Assembly (NCBI RefSeq): GCF_000285575.1
Contig: NZ_HE611050.1
Span: 1 to 64,000, forward strand
DNA from: Clostridium senegalense JC122
GTDB lineage: Bacteria; Bacillota; Clostridia; Clostridiales; Clostridiaceae
DNA length: 64,000 nt
Direction: 5' to 3'
Shown here: one piece after another, positions 1 to 8,854 of the stretch
How the letters are laid out: each line of letters opens with the position of its first letter
Position numbering within the stretch: the first letter of the stretch is position 1
The notes under the pieces: model-generated
What the model was told of the DNA's origin: nothing
What the model saw: the letters and a program-made list of their open reading frames with translations, nothing else
Database searches by the model: none
Translations under genes and position numbers: made by a program

Positions 1-264
1 ACAATTTTAACTTTAGATAGGCTTGTAGATGATAATGACACATTTACTGTTATAGATGCTATGGAAGAAGCAATTAGCAAAGGAAATGTTCGACTTTGCT
101 ATGTTGAAGGTATTCTTAAAAATTGGAAAATTAACGGTAAGAAGATAATGAAAAGGCAATATAAAAACTCATCTTCTAACAAAGATACATTTAATAATTT
201 TCATCAAAGAAAATACGATTTTGATAAATTAGAGCAAGAACTTTTAGGCTATGATTTTTGTTAA
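1..264 (+). CDS. DnaD-domain replication protein, C-terminal end (partial)
   Basis: The frame is open from base 1 without a start, so the 5' end lies outside the window; 87 residues remain. The stretch A-I-S-K-G-N-V-R-L-C-Y-V-E-G-I-L-K-N-W followed by a short basic tail is the typical end of the DnaB_2/DnaD domain (a helix ending Y-[IV]-x-x-I-L-x-x-W). Such proteins help load replicative helicase at chromosomal or phage origins. Phage-type DnaD-domain proteins end like this with a Lys/Asn-rich tail, so a prophage remnant is possible, but nothing else in the window supports a prophage. The fold call is fairly secure; the exact role is inferred. Confidence 0.7.
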   Translation, partial: TILTLDRLVDDNDTFTVIDAMEEAISKGNVRLCYVEGILKNWKINGKKIMKRQYKNSSSNKDTFNNFHQRKYDFDKLEQELLGYDFC

Positions 265-345
265 TACAGTAAATACTAAATAATAAAAACATAAATTTTC
301 TTCACTTTAGATATGTTTTAAAATAGTTCTAATAATATTACATTT

Positions 346-378
346 TTAAAGGGAAGTTAAAAATGACTTCCCTTTATT
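346..378. terminator. Bidirectional rho-independent terminator
   Basis: An AAAGGGAAGT arm pairs with ACTTCCCTTT across a short A-rich loop, with T-rich flanks on both strands. It lies between the convergent DnaD-like gene and the phospholipase-like gene and can end both. Confidence 0.8.
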
Positions 379-1076
379 TATACTATAAATTGACTGTTAC
401 TAATTTTTGAAACTACTCTATCTATGAAATCAAGCATATCAGAAAATTTCACCACATTAAATTCGTAATCTAAATCTGACTTACGATTATTGTACATATG
501 ATTTATCATCTCATTTATTAATATTGATAAGTCATTAACATCAAATAGACCTGATAAGCAATAATTTGTAGAATTTTCTAGTAATGACCATAATATTTCT
601 TTGTTTTCAAGACTTTCTAATAAACGTGAATCGATTTCTGCAATATCTTTTAAATAACTATCTATATTTTTTTTATTTTCTGCAATTATATTAGAGTTTT
701 TATTTTTTAAATAGTCGTCTATATATTTTTTATCTTCTTTAACCCTGATAGGAGTCCAAAATCTACTTGTATAAGCAATATCAGTAACTATATGTGCATA
801 ATATCCAAGTAAAAAATCAGGATTTGTTGTATTAGCATAATTTCTAATATTTAAATTTAAATTATTCTCCCATTCATCATAATTAGTATAATATCCCCAA
901 CCTTCATCTCCAACACAAAAATGAGTTGATGATTTTTCAGAACGTTTACATCCTTTTCTAAACATAATAGCATCTGGAGCAAGTGATCCTTTGTAAAATG
1001 CACCAATGTCTTTTATATTTGCATTGTTTTTCAATAATTTTTCAGCGACTTTTAAATGTACCATAAAATACCCCAT
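378..1076 (-). CDS. Zinc-dependent phospholipase C family protein
   Basis: A 232-residue protein that looks like the zinc-dependent phospholipase C / S1-P1 nuclease fold (PF00882-like). The visible pattern is an early His in M-V-H-L-K-V-A-E, then F-Y-K-G-S-L-A-P-D-A, S-S-T-H-F, and G-Y-Y-A-H-I-V-T-D-I-A-Y. These His and Asp residues match the family's metal ligands. There is no signal peptide, so unlike the secreted clostridial alpha-toxin it is probably cytoplasmic. The ATG at 1076 follows GGAGAG at a good distance. It is monocistronic and ends in the terminator just downstream. The substrate is unknown; the family assignment rests on the metal-ligand pattern. Confidence 0.7.
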   Translation of the reverse strand: MGYFMVHLKVAEKLLKNNANIKDIGAFYKGSLAPDAIMFRKGCKRSEKSSTHFCVGDEGWGYYTNYDEWENNLNLNIRNYANTTNPDFLLGYYAHIVTDIAYTSRFWTPIRVKEDKKYIDDYLKNKNSNIIAENKKNIDSYLKDIAEIDSRLLESLENKEILWSLLENSTNYCLSGLFDVNDLSILINEMINHMYNNRKSDLDYEFNVVKFSDMLDFIDRVVSKISNSQFIV

Positions 1077-1270
1077 TTATTTCTCTCCTTTGCTAAAAAG
1101 TACAAAACATAAATAATTATCAGTTGGACTTCATTATAGTTGTGATGCTTTATTTCACAATTGAAAAGCAACTACTATATAAATCATAATATCTTTCACC
1201 ATATATTTTCATATTTATTAGCATAACTAATTTGAACATGCTTTCTTAACTAGTTATTTCTTCTATATTA

Positions 1271-1777
1271 TTAAATAATTTTTTTCAAGAATAACTCCAC
1301 GTCTTTAGGCCTTTTCAATATTACAACTTTATCTTTAAATTCTTTTTCTATATTTTTATAATGATTATGTTTTTCTTTAGTTCTACCCTCATGTAGAATC
1401 CACCAAATGAATTCTAAATCAATTTTTTCTATACACCCTTCAGCCATACTTTCTCGGGTTTTATTTCGATTCTTAAAATATCTTTTTATAGCTCTATAAA
1501 TACATATCCTACGAGGGAAATCTAAAAAAATAATTTTATCAGCTTGCTCTAATCGTTCTTTCTGAAAAAAATCATTATAGTTTCCATCAATTACCCATGA
1601 CTCATTCTTCATAAATTCCCAAGTTATAAAACGGCATTCTTCTGTATCACGTTCAACCCAATTTGGTAAAAACTTAACTATATCAAGAAATAAAACAGGT
1701 ATATCATAATGTTCTGCAAGTTTTCGAGCAAGTGTTGATTTTCCACTACCGCTATATCCAATTATTGCTATTCTCAT
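1271..1777 (-). CDS. P-loop kinase-like protein (FlaR/AAA family)
   Basis: 168 residues starting with an adenylate-kinase-like P-loop, I-G-Y-S-G-S-G-K-S-T-L-A-R-K-L-A, followed by I-P-V-L-F-L-D and later a W-V-I-D-G-N-Y motif and an F-L-D-F-P-R-R segment. This order is typical of proteins annotated as DNA topology modulation protein FlaR or AAA family ATPase, which are probable small-molecule kinases. The length is normal for the group. The start follows an AGAGAGG ribosome site. It is monocistronic. Nothing in the sequence identifies the substrate; the FlaR name is historical and says little about function. Confidence 0.72.
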   Translation of the reverse strand: MRIAIIGYSGSGKSTLARKLAEHYDIPVLFLDIVKFLPNWVERDTEECRFITWEFMKNESWVIDGNYNDFFQKERLEQADKIIFLDFPRRICIYRAIKRYFKNRNKTRESMAEGCIEKIDLEFIWWILHEGRTKEKHNHYKNIEKEFKDKVVILKRPKDVELFLKKII

Positions 1778-2028
1778 AGAATACCTCTCTTCCTATTGAG
1801 TTAATAATATATAAACTATAACCTTTTATTTATAATATTGTTTTAAATCACTTTCTAGCTTTGTATAATCTATAAAAAATATATAAATCTAATACATTTT
1901 CGCTACATATATATGAAATTCCTTCATTATTTTTTTAATACTATAATTTTAAAAATTTTAGATTTTTTTGCTTATACTTAAAATCCTATATTTAATTTTC
2001 ATATGCTTAATTTAAAACTTTATACAAT

Positions 2029-2059
2029 AAAAAAGCATATGTTCGCACATGCTTTTTTG
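2029..2059 (-). terminator. Rho-independent terminator after the Rpn-family gene
   Basis: A-run, GCATRTG arm, four-base loop, complementary arm and T-run; symmetrical, so it can work on both strands. It lies 50 bp past the stop of the minus-strand Rpn gene. Confidence 0.75.
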
Positions 2060-2062
2060 TCT

Positions 2063-2095
2063 ATTTTCAATTAATTATATTATTAATTGAAAATT
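2063..2095. repeat. Perfect 12-bp inverted repeat
   Basis: TTTTCAATTAAT and its exact complement are separated by six bases, directly beyond the stop of the Rpn-family gene. It has no G/C-rich core, so it is a weak terminator candidate or a 3' stabilising hairpin. Confidence 0.5.
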
Positions 2096-2106
2096 TTATA
2101 AATAAA

Positions 2107-3075
2107 TTAATTACTTTTTTCTAAGTCTTTTATAATATTATTTATTTCCTCTAAACTTAATTCTGTTGTGTCAATAATAATATCAATATCTATACCTTTT
2201 TTTAAAAGTTTTTTAGCTATTTCTCTTTTACTTTCCTCTATACCTTCTTCTCTACCTTCCTCTTTTCCAACTTGTTTATAATGTAGTTTTCTAATTTCTT
2301 CTATAGTCATTTTAAACGCACCTCCACTTTTCTTTTTATACTCATCAAACTTTCTTTCTAATTCAGGGTTTTCAATTAAAAATAAGTATTCTAAAAAGTC
2401 TACTAATGCTTTTATTTGTTCATTATTTTTTACTTTATCATAGTTTTTTAACTCATCAGCTAAATTGATTTTTGCATCGTATATTTCTTCATCAGTTACA
2501 CCGATTTCCAGCAAACTTTTCGCCATTTTAAAAACTAATTTTAATGGGTTATCTTCACTAATTTCTTCAAAATTCATTTTCTCTATATCTATAGTTCTAA
2601 AATTATATATTAATATATCATTATCTATTTCTGGCAACTTATAAACATACCTTTTATCTTTTCCACGTTGTCCCTTATAAGTATATATTGCTGCAGCTAC
2701 TATTTCTGATTTATCTTTTTGTTTATATCTAAACTTATCCCATATTCTATAAAAATATCTAAACATTCTTTCCCCAAAAACTTCATGGTCACTACTATAA
2801 CTTTGTACTTCCACATGTATAAATAGTATTTTACTTTCTTTGTTTTTTAATCTTACTTTTATTATTTTATCTGAAATTATTTTCTCACTACTATCTCTAT
2901 CAAATATATCCTTTTGAATTTCTTGTAATTCTTTATCTAGTGATTCGGTTCCTAAATTCCAATTTATCTTATTAAATATCTCTGGAAAAAGCAGTTCTAC
3001 TATTTCTGTTTCAAAAGCTTCTAATATAGACTTCCAAGCTGCATCAAAATCATGTTTTTTAGCCAATTTATTCAC
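2107..3075 (-). CDS. Rpn family recombination-promoting nuclease / PD-(D/E)XK putative transposase
   Basis: 322 residues with the Rpn/YhgA layout: N-terminal D-A-A-W-K-S-I-L-E-A-F, then a PD-(D/E)XK-like core with I-S-D-K-I-I-K-V and I-L-F-I-H-V-E-V-Q, then the R-M-F-R-Y-F-Y-R-I-W segment. The C-terminus carries a charged repeat (K-E-E-G-R-E-E-G-I-E-E) and helices typical of the family. Rpn proteins are DNA endonucleases that promote RecA-independent recombination; many are called transposases but do not move themselves. The GTG at 3075 sits directly on its ribosome site, so the TTG at 3066 is a likelier start. A monocistronic accessory gene, often multicopy in clostridia. Confidence 0.82.
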   Translation of the reverse strand: MNKLAKKHDFDAAWKSILEAFETEIVELLFPEIFNKINWNLGTESLDKELQEIQKDIFDRDSSEKIISDKIIKVRLKNKESKILFIHVEVQSYSSDHEVFGERMFRYFYRIWDKFRYKQKDKSEIVAAAIYTYKGQRGKDKRYVYKLPEIDNDILIYNFRTIDIEKMNFEEISEDNPLKLVFKMAKSLLEIGVTDEEIYDAKINLADELKNYDKVKNNEQIKALVDFLEYLFLIENPELERKFDEYKKKSGGAFKMTIEEIRKLHYKQVGKEEGREEGIEESKREIAKKLLKKGIDIDIIIDTTELSLEEINNIIKDLEKSN

Positions 3076-3425
3076 ATCCTTTGTTTATCTAATTATATCA
3101 TAATTTAATTATTTTCTTCATGTCTTTATTTCATAAATAATTATTGTATTACATAATTTAGTTACACAATTTTATTGTAAAAGGTTTTAATGAAAATTTT
3201 ATTAGTGAAAATAATGCTTTAATGTTATTTAAAAAAATTCTTTAATACTAATTCTTTTTAATTACATTCCCTTATTTATAGATAATTTAAGCTTCTATAT
3301 ATTTGTTAACAAATTCTTTCCATTTTATTAATTATATTCAAATTTATTGTTTTTAGATGACACTTAATGTAACATATTTGTAAAAAGGAGCCAAATTTAT
3401 TTATATTATTATGGAGTATTTTATA
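3076..3425. other. 350-bp AT-rich intergenic region
   Basis: Lies between the divergent Rpn gene and the broken ABC gene. Apart from a good ribosome-binding sequence near 3385 with no gene at the right distance, no coding region, repeat or hairpin stands out. Promoters for both genes must lie here but none is convincing by eye. Confidence 0.4.
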
Positions 3426-5060
3426 ATGAGAAGTAAAAAAATTTAAAATTTTTATATAAATTTATAAAACCTCAAACACCTAATATAATATTTGCTACAG
3501 TTTTAGAATTTTTAACAATATTATGTTCTGTTTTTATTCCTTATCTTTTAGGCGGAATGTTATCAAGTTTAGAAAACAGCACCGCCACTGTTAATTTACT
3601 TGTTAAAAGATTTTTTATTGTTATACTGTTATATTTTATTTGGGACTTATGTAACATATTGATTTCTATAAGATTTTCTGTTATCAATAAAACTATTGAA
3701 AATAATATAAGAACTTTTTGTTATGAAAAGCTTTTTAATTCTAATATGGTTTTATTTGAAAAAGAAAGTGAAGGGGAAATTATAAATAAGCTTTTAAAGG
3801 ATACTGAAAGTTTAGAAAAAGCCTTTTTTAATTTTTTTTATCTTATAGTGTCTTTAGTTCACATTTTAGTTTTAATAGTGGCAATGTTACGAGTAAATGA
3901 AATAGCAACACTTATTGTATGTTCTTTATTTATTTTTTAATCTTACTACAAAAAATATTTTCTCATAAGCTAAAAAATAATTATTCTAAATATAAAATTT
4001 CTGAAGAAGATTTATTAAAAGACTTAAAAAATTTCATTTCTGGATTTATGAATATTAAAATATTAGGTTTAGAGGAAAAATGTATATCTATATTAAACAA
4101 AAGAAATACTAAAAATTTAATTAACTATAAAAATTAACTAAAACATCTAGTATATATTCTAATATAAGTTTTTTTGTATTATCTATTTTTAGAGCTTCCT
4201 CAGTGTTAATTGGAGGACTTATATATATATTAGATCATACGATTCATATTGGAGATATATTTACTATATATTCATATGCTATTCAATTAACATCTCAATT
4301 AAAAATCATTATAGAAATAAATATAATATTAAAAGATATAGATACTTCTTTAAATAGAATATTAAATTTTATAAGTAAATTTGAAGTTGATGATAAAGAA
4401 ATTGATTTGAATTTTAAAATCAACTCTATATGTGCTAGAGATATTAACTTTAAATACAATGAAAATTATATATTTAAAAATATGAAGTTTAATGTAAATA
4501 AAAATGATATTATTGCTATAAAAGGAAGAAATGGTTCTGGGAAAACATCTCTTATGAAATTAATATGCGGATTTTATCATGTAGATAATTTATTTTTAAA
4601 TGAAATTCCTCAAAATATACTAACTGAAAAACAAATTTTAAATAGAGTAGCCTATGTACCACAAAATATATATTTATTTCCAGATAGCATAATAAACAAT
4701 ATAAGTTGCTTTGGAAAAACTTCAAAAGAAAGTGTTTATAAAATCTGTAAAGACTTAAATATTCATGAAAAAATTATATCTTTAGAAAATGGGTATGATA
4801 CAATTATAAATGATAAAAACTTAAATCTGTCCGGTGGTGAAAAACAAATTATATGTATAGCAAGGGCTTTATTAAAAGATAGTGATATTCTATTATTGGA
4901 TGAAATAAATTCTGCTTTAGATTCTTCCATGGAAGAAAACATTATAAATAACATAAAAAAATATTATAAAGATAAAATTGTATTTATAATATCTCATAAA
5001 GATAAAATATTGGAACAATGTAATAAAGTAATAAATATTGATGATTTTAAAGTTAAATAA
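3426..5060 (+). pseudogene. ABC transporter permease/ATPase, three frameshifts
   Basis: An MsbA-type exporter (transmembrane domain then ATPase) is spread over three frames. Starting at ATG 3426 (GGAG nine bases upstream), the frame breaks at about 3440, 3940 and 4137. Restoring one base at each point rejoins a single protein of about 545 residues: the first break restores K-F-L-Y-K-F-I-K-P-Q, and the last restores T-K-T-S-S-I-Y-S-N-I-S-F-F-V-L. The ATPase half is intact, with Walker A G-R-N-G-S-G-K-T-S, signature L-S-G-G-E-K-Q and Walker B L-L-L-D-E-I. All three breaks are one-base losses at A/T runs. This is either real decay or sequence error. A strong terminator follows. The substrate is unknown; it is convergent with, and probably unrelated to, the siderophore locus. 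Confidence 0.8.
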
Positions 5061-5116
5061 AATTCCCAGTTAAACTATATATTTTTCAATATATAATTTA
5101 ACTGGGGATTTTTTCA
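5061..5116 (+). terminator. Strong rho-independent terminator
   Basis: TCCCAGTTAAA pairs with TTTAACTGGGGA through an AT-rich upper stem and is followed by six T. It ends the broken ABC gene and separates it from the convergent MATE gene. Confidence 0.88.
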
Positions 5117-5195
5117 GTAAACTTATTTTATGCCTTTTTAATCTATAATAAATCTTTTACATTCAAATTTAACTACAAACTTAATTTTATTCATA

Positions 5196-6554
5196 TTACA
5201 CTTTTACTTTCATTTCACTTGAGTTATCCATATTTTTATATTCCTTGAAGATTAAATATAACGCCATAATAAATACTGTTCCATCTACTAGTGGTGTTGC
5301 AAGCCACACCCCATAAATTCCTATTATTTTAGGAAGTATTGTTATTGTCGGTATAAAAAGTATTACTTGTCTTAATAAAACCATAATACTAGCATTTTTT
5401 CCATTACCTATTGATTGAAAAAAAGTTATTCCCATAATTATTATTCCCAACACTGGGAATACACTATACATAGTTCTAAAGCTAACTATTCCTGCCTTAA
5501 CAGCTTCTACATCTGTTATAAATAATGCTAATACATTAGATGAAAAAATTTCAATAGGAATCCAAAATATTAATGCCAAAACTGTTGCTCCTATTATAAA
5601 TATATTCGTAGATTTTTTTACCCTTGAAAATAATTTTGCTCCATAATTTGTACCTACTACTGGTTGTAACCCTTGACTCATCCCCCAAAGAGGAATAAAG
5701 GAAAATGCTTGTATTCTTAAAACTGCACCCATTAATATTAACTGACTTTCTCCACCATACTTTGATGCCATCCTATACATTAAAGTTTGTTGTAAAATAC
5801 TCATTAGTTGCATCATCATAGCAGATAATCCTACTGAAAATATTTGAGGAAGAAGTAGTCTTTCAACTCTTATTTTATGGAATCTTACAGTTTTACTCTT
5901 CTTAATAAAATATATCATTGTTATTACAAATTGTACAAATTGAGAAGATATTGTAGCTACTGCTGCACCTTCAATTCCATATTCTCCAAAAGCTATAATT
6001 AAAATAGGATCTAAAATTATATTTAATATTGCTCCTATACCCATAAAAATCATAGCTTTATTCATAAGTCCTTCACCACGCATTATCATATTAGCGCTTT
6101 GTGCAAAATTAACAAAAATTGAACCTAGAAAAACAATTCTAATATATCTTACTGCCAATTCTAATATTTCTCCTTTTGCTCCAGTTAAAAGTAGCAACTT
6201 TCTAGCAAATATTACACCTAAAATCATAACAACAAGTGAAAGTAATAAAACTAAAGATAGTAAATTCCCCATAATTTTATCTACAGTTTCTTGGTCATTT
6301 TTTCCTATAGCCCTAGCTAAAACCGAAGCAGATCCGATACCTACTAAAGTAGCTATGGCACAGTTAATTAAAGTAAGTGGATATGCTACTGATACAGCTC
6401 CCATAGCATTTTTTCCTATTAATTGTCCAGCAAAAACTCCATCCATGAAAGAATATAAGCCTATTACGACCATACCTACTATTGCTGGAACACATAACTT
6501 AATCATTAATTTTTTAGGGTCTTCATTTATTAATTCTTCTCTATTTTTACTCAT
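5196..6554 (-). CDS. MATE family efflux transporter at the siderophore locus
   Basis: 452 residues with about twelve hydrophobic segments and the MATE N-terminal pattern (L-C-V-P-A-I-V-G-M, then D-G-V-F-A-G-Q-L-I-G-K-N-A-M-G-A-V-S-V-A-Y-P-L). MATE proteins are Na+- or H+-driven antiporters that export cationic drugs or metabolites across the cytoplasmic membrane. It is transcribed away from a 31-bp Fur palindrome shared with the AraC-thioesterase-transferase genes, so it is probably iron-regulated. Because no MFS siderophore exporter (YbtX/EntS type) is visible, I infer that it may export the siderophore. The start follows GGAGGGATAA. The family is secure; the substrate is inferred from position only. 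Confidence 0.88.
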   Translation of the reverse strand: MSKNREELINEDPKKLMIKLCVPAIVGMVVIGLYSFMDGVFAGQLIGKNAMGAVSVAYPLTLINCAIATLVGIGSASVLARAIGKNDQETVDKIMGNLLSLVLLLSLVVMILGVIFARKLLLLTGAKGEILELAVRYIRIVFLGSIFVNFAQSANMIMRGEGLMNKAMIFMGIGAILNIILDPILIIAFGEYGIEGAAVATISSQFVQFVITMIYFIKKSKTVRFHKIRVERLLLPQIFSVGLSAMMMQLMSILQQTLMYRMASKYGGESQLILMGAVLRIQAFSFIPLWGMSQGLQPVVGTNYGAKLFSRVKKSTNIFIIGATVLALIFWIPIEIFSSNVLALFITDVEAVKAGIVSFRTMYSVFPVLGIIIMGITFFQSIGNGKNASIMVLLRQVILFIPTITILPKIIGIYGVWLATPLVDGTVFIMALYLIFKEYKNMDNSSEMKVKV

Positions 6555-6636
6555 AAATTTATCCCTCCATTAATCAATTAATTATTAATAAATATTAATA
6601 AATCTAAAACACATATTATCCCCCCTTAAACTTTAA

Positions 6637-6666
6637 TTGACTTAAATAGTAAAATAATGATATAAT
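6637..6666 (+). promoter_or_regulatory. Sigma-A-like promoter for the AraC/thioesterase genes
   Basis: TTGACT at 6637 and TATAAT at 6661 are separated by 18 bases. The predicted start point falls in the Fur palindrome that follows, an arrangement suited to repression by iron-loaded Fur. Confidence 0.6.
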
Positions 6667-6671
6667 TACCT

Positions 6672-6702
6672 TATAATAATGATAATCATTATCATTATTA
6701 TA
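6672..6702. promoter_or_regulatory. Fur box, 31-bp near-perfect palindrome
   Basis: Thirty-one bases centred on 6687 are palindromic except for the central base. The core ATAATGATAATCATTATC matches the classical 19-bp Fur consensus at 18 of 19 positions. It lies between the divergent MATE and AraC genes, just downstream of the plus-strand -10 box, so one operator could control both directions. Confidence 0.85.
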
Positions 6703-6762
6703 TTTCAATATATGCTATAAAATTTTTACTTATACACTTATATATAATTCTATTTAGAATCA

Positions 6763-6779
6763 TTGTCAATTGATAACAA
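6763..6779. promoter_or_regulatory. Second near-palindrome upstream of the AraC gene
   Basis: TTGTCAATTGATAACAA is nearly self-complementary and lies 64 bp before the AraC start. Similar CAATTGATAA cores occur at 25312 and 34102, before other genes of the locus. It could be an AraC-regulator or secondary Fur site; no proof from sequence alone. Confidence 0.4.
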
Positions 6780-6842
6780 GATAGTTGTCTATTAGCGGAA
6801 ATTTAATGTCTTATTATGCTATTTAAAATGGGAGGGGTATTT

Positions 6843-7814
6843 ATGAAAGATATTATAAAAGAAATGCATGAACCTTGTTTATTTAAATGTGGTTTTCGCC
6901 CTGCCAAATCTACTTTTAATTATAATAAAGAAGGCTTATGTTATTGTGTATCACCTAATAAAGGTAATGGATATTACTGGGTATATGCTAAGGAAAATCT
7001 ATTTTCTATTTCTATACAGGACTATGTTCTTTATGATGATCTTTTTTTAGAGTATAAACAACCTACCTACATAGGAATAAATTATTATGATTCTATCTCA
7101 AAAAAAGAGCTTCAACCTTATAAACAATTTAATAAAAGTTGTATACGAGGACATATTTCCAACAACGATTTATATAGAGCAATTTACCATAGAAATATTC
7201 CAGTTCATTCAGTCGGTATAGAAATAATGCCTGAATTTTACGAAAACTATTTAGATATAAAATATCCTGGTGAATTTAAGAATCCTCAATTTGCATTCAA
7301 CTCTATTAATGACATAAATGACTTTTCAGAGCTTATATTTGTCTTTAGACAAATAAGGAATTTTCGTGGTACTGGCGCTGCTGCTAAGATGTATTACGAA
7401 AGCAAAGTTTTTGAAGCATTTTCTTTAATAATAGAGAAAAATAGAAGCTTTACTAAAAAAAAGATTTTAACTTCTCAGGATTCACATTTTCTTTCTTTAG
7501 TACATGATTATATTGAAGATAATTTTATATATGATATTAAGCTAGATACACTTGCTGAAATTGCTCTTATGGGAAAAACTAAGCTTAAATACATTTTTAA
7601 AGAAACATATAAATGTACGATTACTCAATATATACAAGATATGAGAATCAGCTATGCTGAATATCTTCTGGTAAATAGTAGTTTAATTATACGTGAAATT
7701 TCTAGAGCTGTTGGTTACAATCATGTTGGTTACTTTTCAGAGCTATTTAAACGTAAAACAGGTTTATTGCCAACTCAATATCGTAAACTAACTAAATGTA
7801 ATATAGGCCTATAA
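6843..7814 (+). CDS. AraC family transcriptional regulator (YbtA/PchR-like)
   Basis: 323 residues from ATG 6843, chosen over an in-frame ATG at 6816 because GGGAGGGG lies five bases before it. The C-terminal third is a two-helix-turn-helix AraC domain: L-D-T-L-A-E-I-A-L-M-G-K-T-K-L-K-Y-I-F-K, then I-R-E-I-S-R-A-V-G-Y-N-H-V-G-Y-F-S-E-L-F-K-R-K-T-G in order. The N-terminal part resembles that of PchR/YbtA-type regulators, which bind their own ferric siderophore and activate its genes. It is first in a short plus-strand operon with thioesterase and phosphopantetheinyl transferase behind a Fur-type promoter. The family is secure; activation of the siderophore operon is inferred. Confidence 0.9.
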   Translation: MKDIIKEMHEPCLFKCGFRPAKSTFNYNKEGLCYCVSPNKGNGYYWVYAKENLFSISIQDYVLYDDLFLEYKQPTYIGINYYDSISKKELQPYKQFNKSCIRGHISNNDLYRAIYHRNIPVHSVGIEIMPEFYENYLDIKYPGEFKNPQFAFNSINDINDFSELIFVFRQIRNFRGTGAAAKMYYESKVFEAFSLIIEKNRSFTKKKILTSQDSHFLSLVHDYIEDNFIYDIKLDTLAEIALMGKTKLKYIFKETYKCTITQYIQDMRISYAEYLLVNSSLIIREISRAVGYNHVGYFSELFKRKTGLLPTQYRKLTKCNIGL

Positions 7815-7870
7815 CTATAGCTTTCATTGACAAATGATTTAAAATGAATAACAAATTATGGGAGGTTATT

Positions 7871-8632
7871 ATGGAATTTAAAACTAAAACTACATCTTGG
7901 TTGTTAACATATCCAAATCCTAATGATAAAATTCGTATTTTTTGCTTGCCTTGTGCTGGTAGTGGAGCATCTATATATGGTCAATGGCATAAATTCTTAC
8001 CAAAAGATATAGGCGTATACCCTATTCAGTTACCTGGAAGAGAAAATAGAATCTGTGAAGATCCTATTCTTGATATGGATAGTTTAGTTAAATATATTAC
8101 AAACTCTATATTGCCATATTTAGATAAACCTTTTTTGTTTTTTGGTCATAGTTTAGGTGCTAGAGTGGCTTTTGAAATTACTCATAACCTTAATTCTGTT
8201 TATAATAAAATACCAAACTGTTTGATTGTTTCAGGAAGTCGAGCTCCACACATCCCAGAGCCAAATCCTATTCATTTTTTACCTGATAATGAATTTTTAA
8301 ATGCAATAGGAAAATTATCTGGTATTCCTAATATTATTTTTGAAAATAAAGAACTTATGAATTTATTTCTTCCTATATTAAGAGCAGACTACACAATAGA
8401 TGAAACTTATGTATTTAAAGATAAATCTCCTTTGCCTTGTCCTATAATAGCTTTTGGAGGCGTATATGATACAGAAGCATCTGAAGATGAAATTCAAGAC
8501 TGGTCAGCTTATACAAGTAATTTATTTTCTTATAGTATGATTGAAGGCGATCATTTCTTTTTCAAATCGCATGTTGAGGAGCTTTTAAATAAAATCTCTA
8601 AAATCATTTCAAATTATAAGGTTTCAAGTTAA
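7871..8632 (+). CDS. Type II thioesterase (YbtT-like)
   Basis: 253 residues from ATG 7871, preferred to an upstream in-frame ATG (7844) because GGGAGGT lies at the right distance. An alpha/beta hydrolase of the external thioesterase family: L-P-C-A-G-S-G-A-S near the N-terminus, nucleophile G-H-S-L-G-A-R at about residue 98, acid in G-G-V-Y-D, and His in E-G-D-H-F-F-F. Such enzymes clear misprimed or stalled acyl groups from NRPS carrier domains. The distinct thioesterase domain at the end of the 1828-residue NRPS does product release, so this one is expected to proofread. The gene lies between the AraC regulator and the phosphopantetheinyl transferase. Confidence 0.92.
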   Translation: MEFKTKTTSWLLTYPNPNDKIRIFCLPCAGSGASIYGQWHKFLPKDIGVYPIQLPGRENRICEDPILDMDSLVKYITNSILPYLDKPFLFFGHSLGARVAFEITHNLNSVYNKIPNCLIVSGSRAPHIPEPNPIHFLPDNEFLNAIGKLSGIPNIIFENKELMNLFLPILRADYTIDETYVFKDKSPLPCPIIAFGGVYDTEASEDEIQDWSAYTSNLFSYSMIEGDHFFFKSHVEELLNKISKIISNYKVSS

Positions 8633-8854
8633 CCTTAAAAGTTAGATGATTAATAATTATTTTGATTTTTTAATAAAAGTTATAATAAATTTTTAAAGAT
8701 AATAGTAAAAGATTTTGATACTATAAGTTTTAAGATTTCAAGTTTATTAGAATTAAATAAAAATGAAATTCATATTTGGCTAATTTATATTGACTTATAT
8801 AAATCTAATACTTTATTCTTTGAAAATCTTCTTTGTAATGATGAAGTAAATAAA

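Larger units (their letters stand above)
1778..2106. other. 329-bp AT-rich intergenic region
   Basis: No coding potential seen. The left part should hold the promoter of the P-loop kinase gene (minus). The right part holds a terminator (2029-2059) and a second hairpin (2063-2095), both listed separately. Confidence 0.5.

Noticed and set aside
4763-4954. Antisense frame inside the ATPase part of the broken ABC gene
   Set aside because: It is the complement of the Walker B and signature region, with no ribosome site; a shadow of the ABC gene.
1-5060. A prophage at the left edge
   Set aside because: Only a DnaD-like tail suggests it; no integrase, structural or lysis genes or attachment repeats are visible.
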